Positions 8,777 to 16,016 of a stretch of 64,000 nucleotides of DNA are shown in pieces. The DNA is taken from positions 124,001-188,000 of the forward strand of contig NZ_JACXAE010000009.1 of NCBI RefSeq assembly GCF_014698965.1. The letters run 5' to 3'. Every line of letters starts with the position of its first letter. Position 1 is the stretch's first letter. The notes beneath the pieces are model-generated. The model had not been told where the DNA came from. It searched no databases and worked only from the letters and a program-made list of their open reading frames with translations. Position numbers and translations under genes: made by a program. Source of the DNA: Iningainema tapete BLCC-T55. GTDB taxonomy: Bacteria; Cyanobacteriota; Cyanobacteriia; Cyanobacteriales; Nostocaceae.

Positions 8777-9433
8777 TTAAAATGAAGCATGTACTTCAGT
8801 AGAGCCGTTAGAGTGAACTAATATCTCTGATAATTTAGTTTCTATGATGAGAGAATCACTATCTTCGTTGCTTTCCGAAGCTGCTTCCCGTAACTTAGGA
8901 ATGAATTCAGTCCCCTTGATTCCCATTCCCAAGGCAAACAAAATTTCTGCCATATCATCTTTAGAAACTTTGGTTTCTCTTAATTGTGAAAAACGTCGTT
9001 CTATTTCTTCTAAGATGAGATTTCGCAATCCCATCACGTCATCTTGAAGTTTTGTTTTAGTTTGTCCGAGTTCAGAGCGAATTGAGGTAGTTTGAGTATC
9101 TAATGCCTCATCAAGTGATTGTACAGTGTTAGAGAATTTTTTATTTAAGCGTTCAACTATCTGCCGCAAGTCAGCAGCTTCTTCTTGGTTGCTCAGGCTG
9201 AGTGACTTGTGCTTTTTTTCTAGTGCTTCAAATGCTGCTTTGAATTCTGTTGTAAGATTAGCTTTGAGTTGCTCAATGTGCGATCGCATCTCTTGCTGCA
9301 ACAGTGAGATGTCTGATTCGAGCTTACTCATGCGGTTTTCGTACTCTCTTTGCTGCGCTCCGAAAATAATATCGCGGATTTGGTCGATATTACCAAGTCT
9401 TTCGCGCACATCTTCTCTACTTAGTTGACTCAT
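8777..9433 (-). CDS. coiled-coil protein of unknown function
   Basis: 218 residues from the ATG at 9433 (MSQLSREDVRERLG; a further upstream ATG at 9475 adds 14 residues without support). Residues 10-165 are almost entirely heptad-patterned coiled coil (QQREYENRMSKLESDISLLQ, later LRQIVERLNKKF), followed by a short conserved tail with DDMAEILFALGMGIKG. No catalytic motif is seen. It is the first gene of the operon with the OmpA-like protein (33 bp gap), GTPase and hybrid kinase, so it may be a scaffold or adaptor for that unit. Confidence 0.7.
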   Translation of the reverse strand: MSQLSREDVRERLGNIDQIRDIIFGAQQREYENRMSKLESDISLLQQEMRSHIEQLKANLTTEFKAAFEALEKKHKSLSLSNQEEAADLRQIVERLNKKFSNTVQSLDEALDTQTTSIRSELGQTKTKLQDDVMGLRNLILEEIERRFSQLRETKVSKDDMAEILFALGMGIKGTEFIPKLREAASESNEDSDSLIIETKLSEILVHSNGSTEVHASF

Positions 9434-9736
9434 CAGGAATACCTTGTGGGGAATATCTACTAGAGGTAGTCCCATGGGCGTAAATATTCGACACTTGAAT
9501 CAAGTATGCTATAATCCCTCAATTTGCCTAACTCTAGTACATCAAGGTTATTATTCCCAGGTTTCCCACTTTTCTATCAGGTGACAAGTGTAAGTACTCA
9601 GACATTATTGATTACACAAACTTTTTTCTGACTCCTGCCTTCACTTTGGGAATTTAATTTTGTCGAACTACTTAAGACAGATGAACAAGCAAATAAACTA
9701 TGACTAAGATGAGATGTTTACCTGTTGGAGTAAGTC
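9434..9736. other. divergent intergenic region
   Basis: Roughly 300 bp between the coiled-coil gene (minus) and the glucoamylase gene (plus). It must hold both promoters. I see no convincing RNA gene, repeat or operator here. Confidence 0.5.
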
Positions 9737-11572
9737 ATGGGATATCAGCCAATCCAAAACTATGGTATCATCGGCAACATGTATACAACTGCCTTAGTAG
9801 GGCTGAACGGAGCAATTGACTGGTTTTGTTTTCCATTTCATGACTCGCCGAGTGTATTTGCGGCGATGCTGGATGCTGGGAAAGGCGGACATTTCCAGAT
9901 TTCACCCATGACAAACGAGGTAACTCACAAACAATTCTACTGGCCAGAAACCAACGTCTTAATCACTCGCTTTCTGACACCAGAGGGAGTAGGGGAAATT
10001 ACGGACTTTATGCCAGTGGGGATGAAAGCGCAAGAACAAGGATATCACTGGTTAGTTCGGCGAGTCAAGGTAATCCGTGGTTGTATGGATTTCAGGATGG
10101 AATGTACTCCTGCTTTTAACTATGCCAGAGATGAACATCAAACAAAAATCAATTCCTATGGTGCGGTTTTTCACTCACCAACACTCAGTTTAGGACTCTC
10201 CACCGATATTCCGCTTCAAGATAAAGATGGTGGAGTAGTAGCTAAATTTACACTACATTCCGGAGAAACAGCAGTTTTTGTGCTGCGAGAAACAGAAAAA
10301 GAGGATGGTTGTAAATTCGCTCTTGCTCAGTCGGAAGCTGATGATTTGTTCAAGCAAACCGTTGAGTATTGGCGTCGCTGGCTAGACAAATGTATTTACA
10401 AAGGCAGGTGGCGTGAGGTAGTTCACCGCTCAGCACTGGTGTTGAAGCTTCTTACCTTTGAGCCGACTGGAGCAATCATTGCATCGCCTACCTGTAGTTT
10501 ACCAGAAATGATTGGTGGTGAACGCAACTGGGACTACCGCTACACCTGGATACGTGACGCGGCTTTCACAGTGTATGCTTTGCTGCGGCTTGGTTTTACT
10601 GATGAGGCAAGTAACTTTATTAATTGGATGGGTTGTCTTTGTAGCAAGCAGAACCCAGATGGCTCACTGCAACCGATGTATGGAATTGATGGGCGGCACG
10701 AGTTGAAGGAAGAAATTTTAGATCATCTGGAGGGTTATCAAGGTTCTAGTCCTGTTCGGATTGGTAATCTTGCTTATACGCAGGTGCAAATGGATGTTTA
10801 TGGTGAGTTGATGGACTCCATATATCTATATAATAAGTATGTAGCACCGATCTCTTATGGGATGTGGAGTCAACTACGCGATTTAGTTGATTGGGTTTGT
10901 GACAATTGGCAGCGACAAGACCACGGTGTATGGGAAGTGCGTGGTGAAAAGCAAAACTTTGTCTACTCAAAGCTGATGTGTTGGGTAGCAATCGATCGCG
11001 GTTTACGTTTAGCTGATAAACGCTCGTTCCCAGCAGATAGACAACGGTGGCATTCGGTACGCGATCGCATTTACGAAGAAATAATGACGCAGGGATGGAA
11101 TGATTCTCGTCAAAGTTTCGTCCAATATTACGGTAGTGAAACCCTAGATGCCTCTAACTTAATTATGCCTTTGGTATTCTTCGTCTCACCAGTAGATCCA
11201 AGAATGCTAAATACTATTGATGCCATTAATCAATCTCCTGAACAAGGAGGGTTAGTCTACAATAGCTTGGTGTATCGCTACAACGTGGAAACATCACCTG
11301 ATGGTTTGACAGGAAACGAGGGTACTTTCAATCTCTGTACATTTTGGTTAGTGGAAGCACTTGCCCGTGCCGGAAAAATTGATAGCACCAGACTCGATCA
11401 AGCCCGATTGATGTTTGAAGAAATGCTGGGTTATGCTAACCATGTTGGGCTTTATGCAGAGCAAACCGATCCTAGTGGTAAAGCATTAGGAAATTTCCCT
11501 TTGGCTTTGACGCATTTGTCTTTAATTAGTGCGGCGTATAACTTAAATAGAGCGTTGGAAGGTAAGGATTAG
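9737..11572 (+). CDS. glycoside hydrolase family 15 protein (glucoamylase/trehalase-like)
   Basis: 611 residues, the usual length. An N-terminal beta-rich domain opens with [20 protein letters not shown] and GAIDWFCFP; the (alpha/alpha)6 catalytic domain carries the family signatures [14 protein letters not shown] and, near the C-terminus, [12 protein letters not shown] with the presumed catalytic acids. No signal peptide, so it is probably cytosolic. Bacterial relatives hydrolyse alpha-glucans, maltose or trehalose from the non-reducing end; the exact substrate cannot be told. GlgC (40.1 kb) and a debranching enzyme (35.7 kb) lie in the same window, but not in one operon with it. Confidence 0.9.
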   Translation: MGYQPIQNYGIIGNMYTTALVGLNGAIDWFCFPFHDSPSVFAAMLDAGKGGHFQISPMTNEVTHKQFYWPETNVLITRFLTPEGVGEITDFMPVGMKAQEQGYHWLVRRVKVIRGCMDFRMECTPAFNYARDEHQTKINSYGAVFHSPTLSLGLSTDIPLQDKDGGVVAKFTLHSGETAVFVLRETEKEDGCKFALAQSEADDLFKQTVEYWRRWLDKCIYKGRWREVVHRSALVLKLLTFEPTGAIIASPTCSLPEMIGGERNWDYRYTWIRDAAFTVYALLRLGFTDEASNFINWMGCLCSKQNPDGSLQPMYGIDGRHELKEEILDHLEGYQGSSPVRIGNLAYTQVQMDVYGELMDSIYLYNKYVAPISYGMWSQLRDLVDWVCDNWQRQDHGVWEVRGEKQNFVYSKLMCWVAIDRGLRLADKRSFPADRQRWHSVRDRIYEEIMTQGWNDSRQSFVQYYGSETLDASNLIMPLVFFVSPVDPRMLNTIDAINQSPEQGGLVYNSLVYRYNVETSPDGLTGNEGTFNLCTFWLVEALARAGKIDSTRLDQARLMFEEMLGYANHVGLYAEQTDPSGKALGNFPLALTHLSLISAAYNLNRALEGKD

Positions 11573-11582
11573 TGAAAATTAC

Positions 11583-11637
11583 GTAGAGACGCGAAATTTC
11601 GCGTCTCTACAAAGTTTGGGTAACGCATAATTCTTTT
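11583..11637. repeat. dispersed palindrome family A with conserved tail (copy 2)
   Basis: 28-bp perfect inverted repeat (11583-11610; arms GTAGAGACGCGAAA and its complement) followed by the tail TTTGGGTAACGCATAATTC, as in the copy after the phosphoketolase gene. It lies 11 bp after the glucoamylase stop and may terminate it. Confidence 0.85.
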
Positions 11638-11707
11638 GGTGGAGATGTCTAATGCACTTTGCCATCACTACATAGTAAAATGCAGAAAAGAACAAAGGTA
11701 CTAGCAA

Positions 11708-11986
11708 ATGAACATTTCGCTAAATCTCGCTCAGGAGGAATTTATAAAAACTCAAATTGAAAAAGGTAAATATACCGATGCTTATGAGGTGATTACTGCT
11801 GCTTTTAAAGTATTAGAAGAGAAAGAAAAACAGCTTGAAGAATTGCATCAAAAAAAAAATGGAAGTCAGATGGTACAAGATGATTCAGATGATACTCTTA
11901 TAAAAGATTTTCTGAAAATCAGTGAATCTGCACTGAATGAATATTGGCTTGATGAAGAGGAAGACGAAGCTTGGAAAAATCTATAG
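11708..11986 (+). CDS. ParD/MazE-like antitoxin
   Basis: 92 residues: a short ribbon-helix-helix start (MNISLNLAQEEFIKTQIEKGKYTDAYEVITAAFKVL would be written in two parts: NISLNLAQEEFIKTQIEK and YTDAYEVITAAFKVLEE), then a charged helix and an acidic C-terminus ending DEEEDEAWKNL. This pattern is that of ParD-type antitoxins, whose disordered acidic tail caps the toxin. The next gene, a PemK/MazF-type toxin, overlaps the 3' end by 16 bp, so the two form one operon. An A-tract of nine in the middle may be a slippage site. Confidence 0.75.
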   Translation: MNISLNLAQEEFIKTQIEKGKYTDAYEVITAAFKVLEEKEKQLEELHQKKNGSQMVQDDSDDTLIKDFLKISESALNEYWLDEEEDEAWKNL

Positions 11987-12368
11987 AGTATTTGAGCAAA
12001 GGTGATGTAATTGTAATTAATTATCCTTTTTCCGATGGTTCAGATAGCAAAAAAAGACCTGCTTTAATTGTCGCTGAGTCTGGTGGCAATATAATTGTTT
12101 GCGTCATTACTAGTAAATCTGGTAGAGAAAAAGAAATTAAATTAGAAGATGGAGACTTTCATATTGGGAAACTAGATTTAATTTCTTATATACATCCTCA
12201 TGCGCTATATACTACTAAAAAAATACAGTTCAACGAAAAGTAGGTAGCCTAAAAGATGAAAAAATTGACGAAGTTATCACTGCGATCATAGAAATTCTCC
12301 AAGAACCACCAAGTTCTCCACCTCCAGCATTCAAAGCTATAGAGCGTGGCAAACCTCCTAAAAATTGA
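11971..12368 (+). pseudogene. PemK/MazF-family toxin, frameshifted at its C-terminus
   Basis: ATG 11971 opens 90 residues with the MazF/PemK core (SKGDVIVINYPFSDGSDSKK then RPALIVAE and VCVITSK) and stops at 12243. Shifting frame near 12230 restores a family-like end: RKVGSLKDEKIDEVITAII, then EILQE, running to TGA at 12366-12368. A single-base indel around 12225-12232 therefore separates the core from the last helix. Whether the truncated 90-residue protein is still an active endoribonuclease is unclear; the indel could also be a sequencing error. Confidence 0.7.
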
Positions 12369-12508
12369 TTCATTCCTAATTTAACTTTGACATTAAATAC
12401 TTTTCCAGATCTACTTTGGAAATAATGAATAGAAACTCTATCTCCTCCACTATACCCATCTTTATAAATTAGGAATATAATACCAGTAAGCTTAACAACA
12501 TTTGACTT

Positions 12509-12710
12509 ATGCTAATCCAGAAGATTGTTCAGGAACTGCAAGACATTCCTGAAGACTAACTAGCAGAACTTTATGACCTAATTCACTACTTTCGACGCTT
12601 GTTTAAGTCAAGAACGTACACAACCCCGCACCCCTGGTTTATTGAAAGGAAAACTCGGCGATGCTTTCTTTGAACCATTACCAGAAGAGGAACTCCAACA
12701 ATGGGAATGA
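12509..12710 (+). pseudogene. DUF2281-like antitoxin remnant
   Basis: From ATG 12509: MLIQKIVQELQDIPED, then TAA, then LAELYDLIHYFR; after a frame change, ERTQPRTPGLLKGKLG and FFEPLPEEELQQWE to TGA 12708-12710. This matches the layout of short cyanobacterial antitoxins that precede PIN toxins. It is broken by one nonsense codon and one frameshift. The last codons overlap the ATG of the PIN fragment at 12707. Confidence 0.65.
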
Positions 12711-12811
12711 GCTATCTCATCGACACCCATATCTTTCTGTGGTGGCTCTCTATTATAGAGTATCAAGATTTTTGCGATCGCTTGGAAACCCGGTTTCTAG
12801 AATTGTATTAG
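12707..12811 (+). pseudogene. PIN-domain toxin fragment
   Basis: 34 codons starting MSYLIDTHIFLWWL, the usual N-terminus of PIN toxins (first catalytic Asp in LIDTH). It ends in foreign sequence that contains a half copy of the GAAACCCGGTTTCT repeat (12784-12799). The rest of the toxin is absent, so repeat insertion or deletion has truncated it. Confidence 0.65.
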
Positions 12812-12960
12812 ATCGAGCAACCGTTCAGCAAAAGCTTACCAGGCTACCCGATCGAGTTTGATTTTTGGATGTCGTTACCTACATCTCTGGAGCCAGATCT
12901 GGACTCTTCTTCTGTACGCCCAACAGATTCCCATCTGCTAGTTCTGACTAGTGAAGAGCG

Positions 12961-13085
12961 CTCGCAACGGCAACCACAACCCGAAACCCGATGTTGTCGT
13001 TCCTGTTGTCCGGCGCGTTGTAGTCGCGATACGCCGAACGGCAATTCCTCGGATTGTTGTTCCAAGAACCGCCGCGCAGCATTCG
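12961..13085 (-). repeat. DGR template repeat (TR)
   Basis: 125 bp that align without gaps to the variable repeat at 16024-16148. The two differ at 11 positions (TR plus-strand coordinates 12995, 13000, 13001, 13006, 13007, 13021, 13045, 13046, 13049, 13055, 13061), and at every one the TR has T on the plus strand, i.e. A in the coding sense. The other 16 TR adenines and all 98 non-adenine positions are identical. In the sense strand it reads [19 protein letters not shown] then [14 protein letters not shown], rich in AAC/AAT codons as expected of DGR templates. It starts 18 bp beyond the reverse transcriptase stop. Confidence 0.96.
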
Positions 13086-13103
13086 GAAGTGTCTGCCCCA
13101 TCT

Positions 13104-14162
13104 TCACCCTCTCGTAAATACAAGAGTTGTGAATATCTTTTGACGTAACCGCCAAGTATCTCCATGCTTGATGTGAGCAACCCAGCTTTTAATTGAGCAA
13201 GATACGTCTTTAATTTTAATTTTACCTTGAGCGTAGTCTTTTTGCAATCGCCTTAATCTGCGCCGCGCTCGCCTGAGGTTTTCTGTTCTCACGCGAATCC
13301 GATCTGGTAAGACGCGAAACCCCAGAAAATCTGCACCATACCAAGTTTCAAATAGTTGGCTTTTTACAGGATGAAGTTTCAGCCTGAAACCAACTAAGTA
13401 TTCTTCTATCGCTACTCGCGCCTCTGCCAGAAAGTCTTTATCATCAGAAAATAAGGCAAAATCATCTACATAACGGACATACTTTTTAACTTTAAGTTGT
13501 TCTTTAACAAAGTGGTCTAAACCATTAAGATAGACATTGGCAAAACATTGACTGGTGAGGTTGCCAATTGGTAGCCCTTTTCGTCGCTGTAATGGTGAGA
13601 GTAAATCATCACCTGGAAAATATTCAATCGGAGAATCTTGAGGATTGCTGTTATCAATAATTCTGTCTATTAACCACAGGGTATCTTTACATTTAATTTT
13701 GCGCCGCAGGAGTGTTTTGAGAATGGCGTGGTCGATGCTGGGGAAATATTTCTTAATATCGCACTGCAAAACGTAGCGGCTAGAACGAGCGAAGGTAGTG
13801 AAGCGACGCAAAGCACGGTGAGTACCAAATCCTAAGCGATTGGCATAAGAATCGGCAATAAAAGTTTTCTCAAAAATAGGTGATATAATATTGCATAAAG
13901 CATGATGTACCACGCGATCGCGGTAAGGTGCGGCGGAAATCAAGCGTGGTTTAGGTTCACAAATCTCAAAGGTTTTGTAACGACCTGGTTGATAAGTTTT
14001 TGACTCTAATTGGCTTTTAAGCTTGACCAATTCTGTTTCTAAGTTGTAGTGGAATTGTAAAACATTGTCTCGAAGTCGTTTGCCCTTTTGTGCTTGACAT
14101 GCTGCTTCAATCAAGTTGGCAAAATCGGTAATTGCGGGATAAAGGTTACCTACTCTTTTCAT
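13104..14162 (-). CDS. DGR reverse transcriptase
   Basis: 352 residues from ATG 14162 ([11 protein letters not shown]); a TTG at 14180 could add six residues. RT motifs: catalytic Asp in [13 protein letters not shown], the DGR-type motif [11 protein letters not shown] (SQ instead of the SP common in retroviral RTs), and the active site YVRYVDDF. A thumb-like region follows ([11 protein letters not shown] ... FLGFRV). It copies the template RNA with adenine misincorporation so that variants replace the variable repeat of the target gene by mutagenic retrohoming. The downstream TR and upstream avd confirm the class. A REP palindrome ends 21 bp before its start, so it may be expressed from the shared transcript. 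Confidence 0.96.
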   Translation of the reverse strand: MKRVGNLYPAITDFANLIEAACQAQKGKRLRDNVLQFHYNLETELVKLKSQLESKTYQPGRYKTFEICEPKPRLISAAPYRDRVVHHALCNIISPIFEKTFIADSYANRLGFGTHRALRRFTTFARSSRYVLQCDIKKYFPSIDHAILKTLLRRKIKCKDTLWLIDRIIDNSNPQDSPIEYFPGDDLLSPLQRRKGLPIGNLTSQCFANVYLNGLDHFVKEQLKVKKYVRYVDDFALFSDDKDFLAEARVAIEEYLVGFRLKLHPVKSQLFETWYGADFLGFRVLPDRIRVRTENLRRARRRLRRLQKDYAQGKIKIKDVSCSIKSWVAHIKHGDTWRLRQKIFTTLVFTRG

Positions 14163-14182
14163 ATTTATAGAAACGGACAACC

Positions 14183-14217
14183 TAGAAACCCGGTTTCTTT
14201 AAGAAACCGGGTTTCTA
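14183..14217. repeat. REP palindrome family B, right of transposase (copy 1)
   Basis: 35 bp, arms TAGAAACCCGGTTTCTT and AAGAAACCGGGTTTCTA around a 1-bp centre. Identical in sequence and orientation to 14820-14854. It lies 11 bp beyond the transposase stop and just before the reverse transcriptase start. Related copies: 15500-15532, 18569-18601, 24856-24888, 37148-37183 and partial copies elsewhere. Confidence 0.9.
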
Positions 14218-14228
14218 AGAAGTGGAAG

Positions 14229-14798
14229 TTAGTCAAATGTTAGATGTTGAATTATTTGGTTGTCAATTTCTTGATTGGCTTCAACAAAGAGACGATATGA
14301 ATCTACAGAAGGAAACTGTGATCGCACTACGTCTAATTTAGGAAGTTTACCACCTCGCAATTCAATATATTCTGGGTAACTAGAAAATTCCCAATCTTCT
14401 GGTTTTTCTACTAGCTTTGCACTCACAGGATTTAAATGTATGTATCGTGATAGCTGTAATAAATATTCGTTACTATCTACATGAATAGCTTGGAAACGTC
14501 CTTGAAAGAGTGAACCAACTCTCCCATAGCGTTTGTTGATAGCCTTGGTGTAAGAAAGAGTAAAGGGTTGCATCACATCTGAAAGGTTGTCAATCTTTAA
14601 ATAAGCTAATAAATGATAATGATTGGGCATCAAACAGTAAGCTACCACTTCTAGAGCATCTTTGGCTAGGTAATTCCTTAACTGGCGCAAGAAGTATAGG
14701 TAGTTATCTCGCTCAAAGAAAATGAGTTGACGGTTATTACCTCGATTGTAAATATGGTAGTAGTGACCAGATCGAAATTCAACGCTACGACTTGGCAT
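14229..14798 (-). CDS. REP-associated tyrosine transposase (RAYT, IS200-like Y1)
   Basis: 189 residues from ATG 14798, chosen because AGAAGG lies just upstream; the longer frame (to 14864) would translate the REP itself. Family features are GHYYHIYNRGNNR at the start, the HUH motif in CLMPNHYHLL (two His around a hydrophobic residue), LSYTKAINKRYG, GSLFQGRFQA, and the downstream LSRYIHLNPVSAKL with the presumed nucleophilic Tyr. RAYTs bind and process REP hairpins. Here the gene is bracketed by two identical REPs (14183-14217 and 14820-14854), and the 672-bp unit lies between avd and the DGR reverse transcriptase. Confidence 0.93.
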   Translation of the reverse strand: MPSRSVEFRSGHYYHIYNRGNNRQLIFFERDNYLYFLRQLRNYLAKDALEVVAYCLMPNHYHLLAYLKIDNLSDVMQPFTLSYTKAINKRYGRVGSLFQGRFQAIHVDSNEYLLQLSRYIHLNPVSAKLVEKPEDWEFSSYPEYIELRGGKLPKLDVVRSQFPSVDSYRLFVEANQEIDNQIIQHLTFD

Positions 14799-14819
14799 AT
14801 AAACCTTCTCAAGGGGTTC

Positions 14820-14854
14820 TAGAAACCCGGTTTCTTTAAGAAACCGGGTTTCTA
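14820..14854. repeat. REP palindrome family B, left of transposase (copy 2)
   Basis: 35 bp identical to 14183-14217 and in the same orientation. Its outer edge supplies the avd stop codon (CTT AG on the minus strand at 14852-14854), showing that the REP unit sits exactly at the 3' end of avd. Confidence 0.9.
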
Positions 14855-15214
14855 AGGAGTACATTTATTGTTCCCTCTTTCCCGCCGCTGCTGTCTAATC
14901 CAACCACCTAGTTCATTACCAATCTCATTTATTCGTTCTCCAACATATTCATATCGTTGCTCATCAAACAGTTGAAAATCAAAGAGCAGCCGTGTTTGAT
15001 GACGCAGAACGTCTAATTTAGCATTCAATGATTCCAATTTAGCTAATTTTTCTGGAGCGTATCGCGCCTCAATTAAACCCTCAAGTAATTCGTAGAGCCT
15101 TTCTATCATCCGATTGCCGAGAATAAACTTGTGATTTCTCGGCAGACGCTCCAAGATAGGTACATACCATCTGATGAAGTCGTAGGTTCGTTGAATAATC
15201 GGTAAGTTTTGCAT
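14852..15214 (-). CDS. avd: DGR accessory variability determinant (Avd), four-helix bundle
   Basis: 120 residues: LPIIQRTYDFIRWYVPILER, then LPRNHKFILGNRM, LEGLIEARYAPEKLAKLESL, LDVLRHQTRLLFDFQL and IGNELGGWIRQQRRE. This is the family-typical Avd/bAvd four-helix pattern. Avd forms a positively charged pentamer that binds the reverse transcriptase and the TR RNA and is needed for mutagenic copying. It is followed by the REP-flanked transposase and then the reverse transcriptase. The final residues (GNNKCTP) and the stop lie at or in the REP boundary, so the native C-terminus may have been altered by the insertion. Confidence 0.93.
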   Translation of the reverse strand: MQNLPIIQRTYDFIRWYVPILERLPRNHKFILGNRMIERLYELLEGLIEARYAPEKLAKLESLNAKLDVLRHQTRLLFDFQLFDEQRYEYVGERINEIGNELGGWIRQQRRERGNNKCTP

Positions 15215-15266
15215 TTTGCGAAAAACCTCTTTGTTCCAAATTCAAATTTTTGCCCCGGTCTACCAC

Positions 15267-15298
15267 CTAACCCCTCGCCGGAAACGGCAAGGGGTTAG
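15267..15298. repeat. long hairpin with GAAA loop upstream of avd
   Basis: Arms CTAACCCCTCGCCG and CGGCAAGGGGTTAG (one mismatch) around GAAA. It lies 53 bp before the avd start. It resembles dispersed cyanobacterial hairpins; a regulatory role is possible but not shown. Confidence 0.7.
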
Positions 15299-15386
15299 AA
15301 GTAAAAATTATATATTAGGTAATTAGACGGATGCGATTAAGCAGCGTTGCCCAATCAAGATATGAATACGCGAAAACTACGTTTTT

Positions 15387-15415
15387 GTAGAGACGTTCCG
15401 CCGGAACGTCTCTAC
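15387..15415. repeat. dispersed palindrome family A (copy 3)
   Basis: 29-bp perfect inverted repeat with arms GTAGAGACGTTCCG and its complement; no conserved tail. Identical core to 25044-25072. Confidence 0.85.
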
Positions 15416-15499
15416 CACATCAGGTAGATATTGTGGCACATAACATGGATTTTTTGCAACAATGAAAAAAATAATTATTCGTCGCTGTCTTTAACACCG

Positions 15500-15532
15500 A
15501 GAAACCCGGTTTCTTTAAGAAACCGGGTTTCT
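15500..15532. repeat. REP palindrome family B (copy 3)
   Basis: 33 bp with the same arms and CTTTAAG centre as the REPs that flank the transposase. Located in the gap between the variable-protein gene and avd. Confidence 0.85.
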
Positions 15533-15930
15533 GATGCATCCGGGTATTCTCGTTAAGCGCCTCTGGCTGGGAATGCCTACTGTGGAGGCTCCGCCTCCCA
15601 ACAAAGATCTTCAGGCAGAGCCTCATCGAATGCTATACTCTTCGAGTACCCATTACATTATAATAGTAAATTATTTTCATACTAATACAAACGTATTGGT
15701 ATGAAACAACGAAAAACTCATATGTTATACTATGAGGTAGTAGTATGTTAAATAAGCTAATCGTCATTCATTTTTCAAGGATAATTAGTTCGTAGTAAGG
15801 GCTGTCTTCCCTTTCCCAACATACAACTTAAATGCTCATTAGCTTAGCACTTTTCCAGCCGATTCTAAAATTCCTGGATTAATGTCTTGACAAACTTTGG
15901 GGCTTTGCGGATAATATAGGGAGTCGTGCA

Positions 15931-15962
15931 ATTGAAAAAAAATTTTTCCGCCTTCGGCGGGG
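15931..15962 (-). terminator. probable intrinsic terminator after the variable-protein gene
   Basis: On the minus strand: CCGCC-GAA-GGCGG followed by AAAAATTTTTTTT, about 55 bp after the stop at 16017. It would end the ternary-system transcript before avd. DGR targets often carry a hairpin just after VR that aids homing; this one is further away and has a T tract, so terminator is preferred. Confidence 0.55.
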
Positions 15963-16016
15963 AAGGGAAAAAAAGAAATAGAGTAAAGGGTTAGAGGGTT
16001 GAAGTGTAAAGAATTG

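Larger units (their letters stand above)
15215..16016. other. 800-bp gap between variable gene and avd, filled with repeats
   Basis: No gene supported. It holds, from right to left in sense order, a GC stem followed by a T tract (15931-15962), an AT-rich inverted repeat (15677-15705, TTCATACTAATA with its near complement), two family B/A palindromes and a long hairpin (15267-15298). A separate promoter for avd-RT is likely here but cannot be placed. Confidence 0.6.

Noticed and set aside
12844-13180. Several overlapping ORFs across the template repeat on both strands
   Set aside because: They are by-products of the low stop-codon content of the TR; the TR is a non-coding template placed after the reverse transcriptase stop.
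13104-14180. Reverse transcriptase as group II intron maturase or retron
   Set aside because: The active-site set ([13 protein letters not shown]), the adjacent Avd gene, the TR and the A-specific VR changes all point to a DGR. No intron RNA domain, maturase or HNH domain, or retron msr-msd structure is seen.
14798-14864. Longer N-terminus for the REP transposase starting at 14864
   Set aside because: Those residues translate the REP palindrome; ATG 14798 has AGAAGG just upstream and starts the conserved GHYYHIYNRG region.
15267-15298. Hairpin as the DGR homing hairpin
   Set aside because: It is 750 bp from the VR and upstream of avd; the DGR hairpin is expected just after VR. It fits dispersed hairpins better.
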